A stretch of DNA of 6,323 nt, from NCBI GenBank assembly GCA_003661185.1, contig QMVQ01000099.1, positions 1-6,323 of the forward strand, given 5' to 3'. The stretch comes from Candidatus Alkanophagales archaeon. Lineage in GTDB: Archaea; Halobacteriota; Syntropharchaeia; Alkanophagales; B39-G2. Shown piece after piece: positions 1 to 5,181 of the stretch. The notes under the pieces are model-generated. The model saw only the letters and a list, made by a program, of their open reading frames with translations, searched no databases and was not told the DNA's origin. Position 1 is the first letter of the stretch; each line of letters starts with the position of its first letter. The position numbers and the translations under genes are program-made.

Positions 1-114
1 GCGCGCCAAACCGCTCGGATTTTAGCCGGATTCGGGGTGAGCAGCCAATAAAAATCTTGCGTTATCCGTCCGCAACAGGGCATTATTTGGTTGAACATGG
101 CATTTGTCAATCGC

Positions 115-136
115 TAAGGGCACGCAGCAGCCCTTA
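115..136. repeat. Small inverted repeat (hairpin)
   Basis: TAAGGGC and GCCCTTA form a 7-bp perfect stem around an 8-nt loop, just downstream of the stop codon of the minus-strand protease gene. It is not followed by a T-run in either direction, so it is not a convincing terminator. It could stabilise the 3' end of the protease mRNA or be chance. Confidence 0.3.
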
Positions 137-140
137 TAAG
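133..140 (-). promoter_or_regulatory. Possible TATA box reading off the window edge
   Basis: CTTATAAG is palindromic and resembles an archaeal TATA box. On the minus strand it lies about 40 nt upstream of the ATG at 98 that opens a frame running off the window. It overlaps the hairpin at 115-136. This is weak support for a further minus-strand gene. Confidence 0.25.
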
Positions 141-144
141 AGAA

Positions 145-705
145 TCATATCAGCATGCTGAGCAAGAAAACGGATGCGGTGATGGTCAGCGCTATTAGAT
201 AGACGCCTTTATCCCACGCAAGTATTTTCCTGCCGTCGAGGGGTCCAAAGGGGATGAGGTTGAAAAGAGCAATCCATGAATTTATCCAGACGCCGAGCTT
301 GCCGATTTCGTAGAGAATGCCTCCGAGGAAGACAAGAGGGAAGAAAGCAGCGGCGAGCGCAACGTTCGTGAGCGGACCTGCGAGCGAGATTTTCCCGTTC
401 TGCTCTCGGGTCACGAAGCCGTAAATCATGACAGCGCCGGGCGCTGCGAAGACCACTCCCATGAAGGCGATTATAATCATGAAGATAAGCATGGTAGCAT
501 CCATGCGGAACTCCGCCCAGCAGCCGTAGCTCTGCGCGACGAGCTTATGCGCAAGCTCGTGCAGGACGAACGCCGCCCCGATGGTAAAAAACGACATGAG
601 CATCCCTTGAAACGTAAAGCCAAAGAAGCCTACCGCAAACGCAAATGAAATGGCAAGCCATGCTATCGTAAGCTCTTTTATCTCAGTGCTGCTCGTCCTC
701 ACCAT
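145..705 (-). CDS. M50-family (site-2-protease-like) membrane zinc metalloprotease
   Basis: Predicted intramembrane or membrane-embedded zinc protease of peptidase family M50, which cleaves substrates within or next to the membrane. Of 186 residues, HELAH at 49-53 fits HExxH (two zinc histidines and the catalytic Glu). NLIPFGPLDG at about 149-158 is the second family motif, NxxPxxxxDG, which supplies the third ligand, Asp157. SLAGPLTN at about 107-114 is also typical. About five to six hydrophobic segments are visible: 12-32, 34-56 carrying HExxH, 71-97, 113-130, 136-152 and 167-186. There is no PDZ or CBS domain, so this is the minimal archaeal form. The ATG at 705 fits a TATA box at 734-744 and a leader of roughly 10 nt; no Shine-Dalgarno is seen, so it may be translated nearly leaderless. 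It stands alone downstream of the tRNA; the substrate cannot be inferred. Confidence 0.88.
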   Translation of the reverse strand: MVRTSSTEIKELTIAWLAISFAFAVGFFGFTFQGMLMSFFTIGAAFVLHELAHKLVAQSYGCWAEFRMDATMLIFMIIIAFMGVVFAAPGAVMIYGFVTREQNGKISLAGPLTNVALAAAFFPLVFLGGILYEIGKLGVWINSWIALFNLIPFGPLDGRKILAWDKGVYLIALTITASVFLLSMLI

Positions 706-733
706 GCGGCATCAAGGGTAAAAGGGAGCTCGC

Positions 734-744
734 TTTTTATATTT
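734..744 (-). promoter_or_regulatory. TATA box of the M50 protease gene
   Basis: On the minus strand the sequence reads AAATATAAAAA, a good archaeal TATA box centred about 35 nt upstream of the ATG at 705. This predicts a transcription start near 714 and a very short leader. Confidence 0.65.
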
Positions 745-817
745 GTTGCGTGCGTCGCCAAGGGGCTTTTGCGGCAACGAGCGGCAAGAAGAAACGCACG
801 GAATACGCAAACGCATC

Positions 818-827
818 AAAATAAAAT
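818..827 (-). terminator. T-rich stretch ending tRNA-Gln
   Basis: Directly after the tRNA discriminator side the minus strand reads ATTTTATTTT. Oligo-T tracts terminate archaeal RNA polymerase, so this is a plausible terminator for the tRNA transcript. Confidence 0.45.
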
Positions 828-940
828 AGCCCGGCCAGGATTCGAACCTGGGTCGCGGGGTCCAGAGCCCCGCATGATTGACTTATAGGGACGGGGCTTC
901 TCGCTCCACTCGCCCCATTTCCTCTCTACACCACCGGGCT
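828..940 (-). tRNA. tRNA-Gln (anticodon CUG) with D-loop insertion
   Basis: The 113-nt gene folds as a tRNA. The acceptor AGCCCGG pairs with CCGGGCT over all 7 bp. The T-arm is CCAGG-TTCGAAT-CCTGG. The anticodon arm is CGGGG-CTCTGGA-CCCCG, giving anticodon CUG (forward-strand bases 863-865), which reads CAG for glutamine. The 5' A, the GUGUA D-arm start and the UCAAUC following the D-loop fit archaeal tRNA-Gln as I know it. CCA is not encoded. About 39 nt of extra sequence interrupt the D-loop between GTGTAGAGAGG and TCAATC; removing it leaves a molecule of about 72-74 nt. Archaea normally charge tRNA-Gln with Glu and then amidate it through GatDE. It has its own TATA box inside the 3' end of wtpC. 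All other arms are intact, so it is unlikely to be a pseudogene. Confidence 0.9.
882..920 (-). other. Probable intron or insertion in the tRNA-Gln D-loop
   Basis: Approximate limits. About 39 nt lie between GTGTAGAGAGG and TCAATC on the minus strand. GGGGC and GCCCC inside it form a stem with a 14-nt loop, flanked by AGGAAAT and GTCCCTATAAG. I could not fit a clean bulge-helix-bulge splice motif; only partial pairings such as AGG with CCT are seen, so exact ends are uncertain by several bases. Its GCCCCG could also pair with CGGGGC of the anticodon stem, an alternative fold that removal would relieve. Confidence 0.6.
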
Positions 941-962
941 ATCGCTACTAAATTCGGCAAGC

Positions 963-970
963 ATTTAAAA
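963..970 (-). promoter_or_regulatory. TATA box of tRNA-Gln
   Basis: On the minus strand TTTTAAAT lies about 27 nt upstream of the first tRNA base, the usual archaeal TATA position. It overlaps the stop codon of wtpC, so the tRNA promoter is embedded in the end of the transporter operon. Confidence 0.5.
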
Positions 971-2026
971 AAAGTTTCCGCTCGGCAGAACGTGTGCAGC
1001 GGTCGCTTTGAACGTCGCAAATACCTCCTTTGCAGCGTTCAACTGCAATTCTTCGGCAGCCTGCTTCGTCACGAGCGCAACAAGCCCGCAATCAAGCTCA
1101 ACACGGCAGACCGCTCCAAGTTCCGTGACGGCGGTAATCCGTCCGGCGACGCAGTTCCGAGCGCTACTTTTTGACGGCGTCGTCGAGAGCACGATGTCTT
1201 CGGGTCTTATGAGGATTTTGACATTTCCACTTTTGACGTGCGTGACTGCAAGAAGCTCAAAGCCGCCAACCGCCACCCTCGCAACACCGCCGACGTTCTC
1301 AACAACCCTGCCGCTCAGGACGTTTTCCACACCGACGAACTCCGCAACCGCTTCGTTTTTCGGCTTTCTGAAAATTTCGTGCGGTGTGCCGACTTGGACG
1401 ATGCTACCTTGCATGAGGACGGCGATGCGGTCTGCGAGCACGAGCGCCTCGGTCTGGTTGTGCGTAACATGCAGCGTCGTCATGCCGAGACTCCTGTGCA
1501 GCCTTTTCAGCTCCGTTCTGAGCGTGTTCTGTGTCCGCATGTCAAGAGCGCTCAACGGCTCGTCAAGGAGCAGTATGCGAGGGCGCATCGCTAACGCACG
1601 AGCGAGCGCAACCTTCTGCTGCTCACCGCCGCTGAGCGTTTTTGGATTTCTTTTTGCGAGCCGCGAAATGCCAAGCAGCTCCATAAGTTCCTCGCTTCTC
1701 GCTTCCGCCTCGTCTCTCGGCATGCCTCGTAGCTTAAGTCCGAACTGCACGTTCTCTTCGACGCTGAGGTGTGGGAAAAGCGCGTAATCTTGATAGACAA
1801 AGCCGACGTTCCGCCGCTCCGGCGGGATTTCCGTGGCGTCGGCACCATCTATGAAAATTTTACCCTCATCAGGAGTGTGAAAACCAGCAATCAGCTCAAG
1901 CAGCAGAGTTTTGCCGGCACCCGTCGGTCCGAGGATGACGAAGTATTCGCCTCTCTCCACCTTCAGGTTGATGTTTTGCAGCTTGAAGTTCTTGAAGTCC
2001 TTGGAGACGTTGTGAAGTTCGAGCGT
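965..2026 (-). CDS. wtpC: Tungstate/molybdate ABC transporter ATP-binding protein, likely ACG start
   Basis: ATPase of the WtpABC importer. Numbering from the proposed start (353 aa): Walker A GPTGAGKT 33-40, Q-loop Gln79, signature LSGGEQQ 131-137, Walker B ILLLDEP 151-157, D-loop SALD, H-loop His189. A C-terminal regulatory (TOBE-like) region follows from about 258. The first canonical start in frame is GTG at 1960, but it would remove the first beta strand, and homology-like sequence (LELHNVSKDFKNFKL) continues upstream. Between the in-frame TGA near 2059 and 1960 there is no ATG, GTG or TTG. ACG at 2026-2024 sits 4 nt after the GGAGGTGA Shine-Dalgarno, exactly where WtpC/ModC proteins begin, so I place the start there. 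A mutation or sequencing error of ATG is the alternative. It follows wtpB by 4 nt and ends beside tRNA-Gln. Confidence 0.9.
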   Translation of the reverse strand, partial: TLELHNVSKDFKNFKLQNINLKVERGEYFVILGPTGAGKTLLLELIAGFHTPDEGKIFIDGADATEIPPERRNVGFVYQDYALFPHLSVEENVQFGLKLRGMPRDEAEARSEELMELLGISRLAKRNPKTLSGGEQQKVALARALAMRPRILLLDEPLSALDMRTQNTLRTELKRLHRSLGMTTLHVTHNQTEALVLADRIAVLMQGSIVQVGTPHEIFRKPKNEAVAEFVGVENVLSGRVVENVGGVARVAVGGFELLAVTHVKSGNVKILIRPEDIVLSTTPSKSSARNCVAGRITAVTELGAVCRVELDCGLVALVTKQAAEELQLNAAKEVFATFKATAAHVLPSGNFF

Positions 2027-2030
2027 TCTC

Positions 2031-2038
2031 TCACCTCC
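2031..2038 (-). promoter_or_regulatory. Shine-Dalgarno deciding the wtpC start
   Basis: On the minus strand GGAGGTGA overlaps the last codons and TGA stop of wtpB. It is followed by GAGA and then ACG at 2026. The spacing is ideal for that ACG and leaves the GTG at 1960 with no ribosome binding site. Confidence 0.65.
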
Positions 2039-2810
2039 TGCCCCGACTCGGTTTGGTCAAGACCCTAAGAGCAACAAAGACGAGCAGCGAGAGGATGAGG
2101 ACAAGAGCGACTGCGGAGCGGGCAGCTCTGTAGCCTTCTGAAAGGAAAACTTCCCAGATGTATGTGGAGATTACCATCGGATAGTAAGCGACGGCAATGA
2201 TTGCTGCGAATTCGCTGACCGCACGAGCCCAGCAGAGAACCGCACCTGCGAGTAAATGGCGGGCGGCGAGCGGCAGCGTCACCTTCACAAACGCCTCAAA
2301 GCCAGAAGCGCCGAGCGAGCGGGCGACGTTTTCGAGGCGAACGTCAACGCTCCTGAAGCCTTCCAAGGCAACATCCACGTAAAACGGCACGCTCACGAAG
2401 AGCATTGCGGCGACCGTCGCAAAAAACGTTTCTGTGAGCTGCAAGCCAAGAGCTCCGGCGATGCCCTGCCTTGAAAGCACTGAAAGGAGAGCGATGCCTG
2501 CTGCCATGTGCGGGATGACTACCGGCACGTCCACAATGCCCTCCACGAACTCCCTGCCAAAAAAATCCTTGCGCGCGAGCACGTAGGCGAGCGGCGTGCC
2601 GAGCGCCGCCGCGGTCAAAGTTGCGAGGACTGCAGCGTATGCAGTCAGCCCGAAAATTCGCCAGAACGCCGAGCTTCTTGCGGTTTCCTCAAGAACTTCC
2701 CAGTCGAGGAACGCGGAGACAAGCGTGTGGAGCAGCGGTAGCAGTATAAAAACGAGGAGGAGCGTGCCGAGTGCCGAAAAGACGAGCAAGAGGCGTCTCA
2801 AGCTTCTCAC
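2031..2810 (-). CDS. wtpB: Tungstate/molybdate ABC transporter permease
   Basis: Membrane channel subunit of the importer, BPD_transp_1 family (ModB-like). At 259 aa it has the usual length for the family, with about six hydrophobic segments: 7-33, 48-76, 90-114, 127-150, 183-209 and 230-249. The cytoplasmic coupling loop that docks on the ATPase, the EAA motif, is visible at about 160-182 (ENVARSLGASGFEAF, then LP). The GTG at 2810 overlaps the wtpA stop by 4 nt (GTGA), but GGAGGT immediately abuts that GTG, leaving no spacer. The in-frame TTG at 2801 has a 9-nt spacer and would give a protein three residues shorter, so the start is uncertain. The reading frame ends 4 nt before the proposed wtpC start, indicating tight translational coupling. 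Confidence 0.92.
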   Translation of the reverse strand: MRSLRRLLLVFSALGTLLLVFILLPLLHTLVSAFLDWEVLEETARSSAFWRIFGLTAYAAVLATLTAAALGTPLAYVLARKDFFGREFVEGIVDVPVVIPHMAAGIALLSVLSRQGIAGALGLQLTETFFATVAAMLFVSVPFYVDVALEGFRSVDVRLENVARSLGASGFEAFVKVTLPLAARHLLAGAVLCWARAVSEFAAIIAVAYYPMVISTYIWEVFLSEGYRAARSAVALVLILSLLVFVALRVLTKPSRGRR

Positions 2811-3856
2811 ACCTCCATTTTTGCAACAAGCGCTCCCAGCTCCTCAGGCACGTTTCCAATGCCCACCGCCGGAACTAAAGGCGGTTGCCCCGCATCTTCG
2901 AAAATCTTGCGTCCTTCAGAGCTGAGCAAGAACTTCACGAACTCCAACGCCAACGTCTTATGCTCTGCGTTCTTAGGCACGGTTACGCCGTAAATAATGG
3001 GCTTTCCGATAACTTCCTCGCCTGAAGCGAGACTTACACGCACCCGCTTGTAAATGCCCATATAACGCGGGTCGCTTAAATCGATTTGCGGCGGCAATTC
3101 CACAAAGCGCTGATGGTTCTGCACCGCCACGCTCTTGTAGATGAAATAATAATCGATATCGCCAGTTTCGAGCGCGGAAATCAGCTCCATCTCCATACTT
3201 GGCACTCTAACACGCTCTGACGGATTTAACTCCTCGGTCCTCGGCACGAGAATCGTGAAGTTTCCATCTCCATCCTCTTCACCGCCTTCGACGCAGCGAA
3301 TCGCTGTGTTCGCCTCTACGAGGTCATCAAAGATTTGCGAGTCGTTGTAGTAGAGCTCAGCAAGCTGGATAAGCGTCACCGCTCGATACCCGCAAGGGTC
3401 GTCGTTGGGGTTCGAGAATCCGAAACGCACATCCTCTCGCCTCAGGACCTCAAACCAGTTCGTCTCGTTGACCTCACCTGCATATCTGCTACGCTCAGTG
3501 TAGGCGAGCACGATTTTGTTGCACGCAAACTGCACGCACCAATCCGCATGCTCCGGAAACATCATTTTCGGAATGAGCGAGAAGTCTGCGATTGCAACGA
3601 CGTCCGCTGCCTTCCCCAGCTCCGTAACTTTACGCACGGTCTTCACGCTGCCCGCCGCTTCCCGCCGCACGTCCACGTCTGGATGCAAATGCTCAAACTC
3701 CGCCTCCACCATCTTTAAAGGCTCCGTCAAACTACCCGCGTGCAGGATTCGCAGCTCCGCCCTCTCTGAGATTAAAAGATGCGTTGCAAGCAATGCGGAA
3801 ACTACGACGAGCACGCCCGCTGCGACGACGAGCACACGCATTTTAACCACACGCAT
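2807..3856 (-). CDS. wtpA: Tungstate/molybdate-binding protein of ABC transporter
   Basis: Extracytoplasmic oxyanion-binding protein that delivers tungstate (or molybdate) to WtpBC. From the ATG at 3856 it has 349 residues: a positively charged start, one hydrophobic segment at about 8-28 with no Cys lipobox (so an uncleaved anchor or ordinary signal), then two ModA/WtpA-type lobes. Expected ligand motifs are present: HAGSLTEPL at 39-47, the Asp before PCGYRA near 153, and an acidic MEMELISALETGDIDY region near 221-236. In archaeal WtpA/ModA, two carboxylates complete six-fold coordination of the metal; the exact Glu is not certain here. A GGTGG Shine-Dalgarno sits 5 nt before ATG 3856. A 15-bp duplication gives a second in-frame ATG at 3841. 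A farther ATG at 3919 lies upstream of the TATA box and is unlikely. First gene of the wtpABC operon. Confidence 0.9.
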   Translation of the reverse strand: MRVVKMRVLVVAAGVLVVVSALLATHLLISERAELRILHAGSLTEPLKMVEAEFEHLHPDVDVRREAAGSVKTVRKVTELGKAADVVAIADFSLIPKMMFPEHADWCVQFACNKIVLAYTERSRYAGEVNETNWFEVLRREDVRFGFSNPNDDPCGYRAVTLIQLAELYYNDSQIFDDLVEANTAIRCVEGGEEDGDGNFTILVPRTEELNPSERVRVPSMEMELISALETGDIDYYFIYKSVAVQNHQRFVELPPQIDLSDPRYMGIYKRVRVSLASGEEVIGKPIIYGVTVPKNAEHKTLALEFVKFLLSSEGRKIFEDAGQPPLVPAVGIGNVPEELGALVAKMEV

Positions 3857-3865
3857 TTTAACCAC
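3836..3865 (-). repeat. 15-bp tandem duplication over the wtpA start
   Basis: GTGGTTAAAATGCGT occurs twice in perfect tandem on the minus strand. Each copy carries a GTGG element and an in-frame ATG, so the protein begins MRVVKMRVL. The unit is 15 bp, so the frame is kept whichever start is used. The upstream copy has the better ribosome site (GGTGG). Confidence 0.95.
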
Positions 3866-3890
3866 CGATATGTAACTGCAAACATAACGG

Positions 3891-3900
3891 CATAAATAAC
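3891..3900 (-). promoter_or_regulatory. TATA box of the wtpABC operon
   Basis: GTTATTTATG on the minus strand, centred about 39 nt upstream of ATG 3856, predicts transcription from about 3869 with a leader of roughly 13 nt. I see no obvious operator palindrome for a ModE/TunR-type regulator in the surrounding bases. Confidence 0.5.
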
Positions 3901-3974
3901 TTTTGCTTTTCGTTTGCACCGATAGACGCCAAGACTGAGCGAGTTGTCCCGTTTTCTTTTTTCGTTAGTGGCTG

Positions 3975-4067
3975 ATGAGAGTGTTCCGCTTTGTCCTTAG
4001 TCTGCTCGGCGTTTTAGCTTGTTTGGCATTTGGGCTTCTTCACCTCATATCAAACACTTGGGCTTGA
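3975..4067 (+). CDS. Possible 30-residue hydrophobic peptide
   Basis: An ATG at 3975 opens a 30-codon frame to TGA at 4065. The product starts MRVFRFVLSLLGVLACLAFG and ends with a short polar tail, so it looks like a single membrane segment with an Arg-rich cytoplasmic end, or a signal-like sequence containing one Cys. It lies between the divergent wtp and methyltransferase promoters. There is no clear Shine-Dalgarno or TATA box, and a hydrophobic frame of this size can arise by chance in T-rich DNA. I do not recognise it. Confidence 0.25.
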   Translation: MRVFRFVLSLLGVLACLAFGLLHLISNTWA

Positions 4068-4075
4068 ACGCAATG

Positions 4076-4085
4076 CTTTTAAAAT
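4076..4085 (+). promoter_or_regulatory. TATA box of the methyltransferase operon
   Basis: CTTTTAAAAT is centred about 35 nt upstream of the ATG at 4116, predicting transcription from about 4105 and a leader of roughly 10 nt, matching the architecture of the other promoters in the window. Confidence 0.5.
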
Positions 4086-4104
4086 GGTTAGAGGAAAAGG
4101 GAGA

Positions 4105-4110
4105 GAGGTG
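4105..4110 (+). promoter_or_regulatory. Ribosome binding site of the methyltransferase gene
   Basis: GAGGTG lies 5 nt before the ATG at 4116 and supports that start. It lies at or near the predicted 5' end of the mRNA. Confidence 0.7.
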
Positions 4111-4115
4111 TTAAA

Positions 4116-5165
4116 ATGAACGCTTACGAGCGTGTGATGGCGGTTTTAGAGGGTCGTAAGGACGAAGTGGACAGGCTACCGTGCGTGAACACAGTTTCGA
4201 CTGCGACGAGGGAGTTCATGGAGGCGACGGATGCGTTTTTCCCAGATGCGCACAAGGATGTTGAAAAGATGGTGCGGCTCGGCGCCGCTGCTCATAAACT
4301 CTGCGGCTTGGACAACGTGTCCATTCCGTTTGACATGACCATCGAGGCTGAGGTCTTCGGGGCGCCTATCGACTTCAAGGAGCGGGCTGCGAAGAAGGGG
4401 CGTTTCCTGTGGCCGATGAGCAAGCGGTTCATAATCGACGACCCCTCTATGTTCTTCGTGCCTGACGGCTTTCCAAGACTGAAGCGGGTGGCAGTCGTCG
4501 AAGAAGCGATAAAAAAGCTGAAGGAGGAGTTTGGGAGCAAAGTGCCTGTGAACGTGTTCATGGTGCCGCCGTTCACGAGTCTCAGCAGCTACCTCGTGGA
4601 CACAGTCAAGTTCATGATGTGGACGAGAACCGAGCCGCAGAAGATTCATGAGTTCATGAAGGTGGCGACGCCTCGTTTCATAGAAATTGCGAAAGTTTAC
4701 GAGGAGGCGGGTGCCGACATCATCACGTTCCACGAGATGGGCGGCTCCATGGATAACGTCTCGCCCGACGCATGGCGTGAGTTCGTCGGTCCTTACCTCA
4801 AGGAGCTCATCGGCGCTATTAAGGAGAGCAAGACTGTCCTGAACATCTGCGGCCGGACCGAATTCATTATTGAAGACATGGTGCGTGTCGGCGCCGATGC
4901 CATCGCCTTCGACGAGCGCACGAAAGTGAGCGTCGCACGGGAAAAGGCGGACTCCGTGAAGAAAGGATATCCCATAATCGGAAACGTCCCCGCAAAGCAG
5001 GTCATACACGCTGGGAGCGGCGAACTGATAAAGAAGGTCGTGAAGAAAACTATCGAGGACGGCATAGACATCGTCTCGCCGGGCTGCGACTTCTGGATTG
5101 AGACGCCTGTCGAGAAGATAAAGATTTTCGTGAGTGCTGTCGAGGAATACGGGAAGAGGCAGTAA
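4116..5165 (+). CDS. UroD/MtaA-family methylcobamide methyltransferase-like protein
   Basis: A 349-residue TIM-barrel protein of the uroporphyrinogen decarboxylase-like methyltransferase family (MtaA/MtbA/CmuA group). MtaA and MtbA transfer a methyl group from a corrinoid protein to the thiol of coenzyme M using zinc bound by His-X-Cys...Cys. Family-like landmarks are YERVMAVLEG near the start, VDTVKFMMWTRTEP at about 161-174, AGADIITF followed by SPDAW, VLNICG at 241-246 and IVSPGCDFW at 319-327. The C245 to C324 spacing is like MtaA, but the classical His is Asn243 (codon AAC). HEMGGS at 206-211 offers His206/Glu207 as conceivable replacement ligands. It may be an active variant with changed metal coordination, or a paralogue with a different methyl acceptor. 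No corrinoid protein or MtaB-type partner is visible. The start is supported by GAGGTG and a TATA box. Family assignment is firm; substrate is unknown. Confidence 0.85.
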   Translation: MNAYERVMAVLEGRKDEVDRLPCVNTVSTATREFMEATDAFFPDAHKDVEKMVRLGAAAHKLCGLDNVSIPFDMTIEAEVFGAPIDFKERAAKKGRFLWPMSKRFIIDDPSMFFVPDGFPRLKRVAVVEEAIKKLKEEFGSKVPVNVFMVPPFTSLSSYLVDTVKFMMWTRTEPQKIHEFMKVATPRFIEIAKVYEEAGADIITFHEMGGSMDNVSPDAWREFVGPYLKELIGAIKESKTVLNICGRTEFIIEDMVRVGADAIAFDERTKVSVAREKADSVKKGYPIIGNVPAKQVIHAGSGELIKKVVKKTIEDGIDIVSPGCDFWIETPVEKIKIFVSAVEEYGKRQ

Positions 5166-5181
5166 CTCCCCCCCTCTATTT

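Larger units (their letters stand above)
1..144. other. Window-edge stretch, possible partial genes
   Basis: No gene is firmly supported here. Two weak possibilities conflict. On the plus strand, the frame from base 1 is open to TAA at 49-51 and ends ...TARILAGFGVSSQ, which could be the C-terminus of an upstream gene. On the minus strand, an ATG at 98-96 (MFNQIMPCCGRITQDF...) is open to the window edge and lies about 40 nt downstream of the CTTATAAG box, the same spacing seen for wtpA. Neither has a recognisable motif or Shine-Dalgarno. Confidence 0.2.

Noticed and set aside
828..940. tRNA pseudogene
   Set aside because: All stems other than the interrupted D-loop are perfectly paired, and promoter and T-rich end are in place, which is more consistent with a functional gene needing splicing.
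1008..1787. 259-codon plus-strand frame opposite wtpC
   Set aside because: The product is rich in Ser, Thr and Ala with no domain, and the minus strand has all ABC ATPase motifs in order.
965..1960. Start of wtpC at GTG 1960
   Set aside because: It would remove the first beta strand of the nucleotide-binding domain and has no ribosome site; homology-like sequence and a strong Shine-Dalgarno lie upstream.
3857..3919. N-terminal extension of wtpA to ATG 3919
   Set aside because: This ATG lies upstream of the likely TATA box (3891-3900) and adds residues atypical ahead of a signal or anchor segment.
5134..5181. Start of the DUF89 gene at GTG 5134
   Set aside because: The added residues overlap the methyltransferase end and do not resemble the family; ATG 5182 gives the expected MKLRYDCIPC start.
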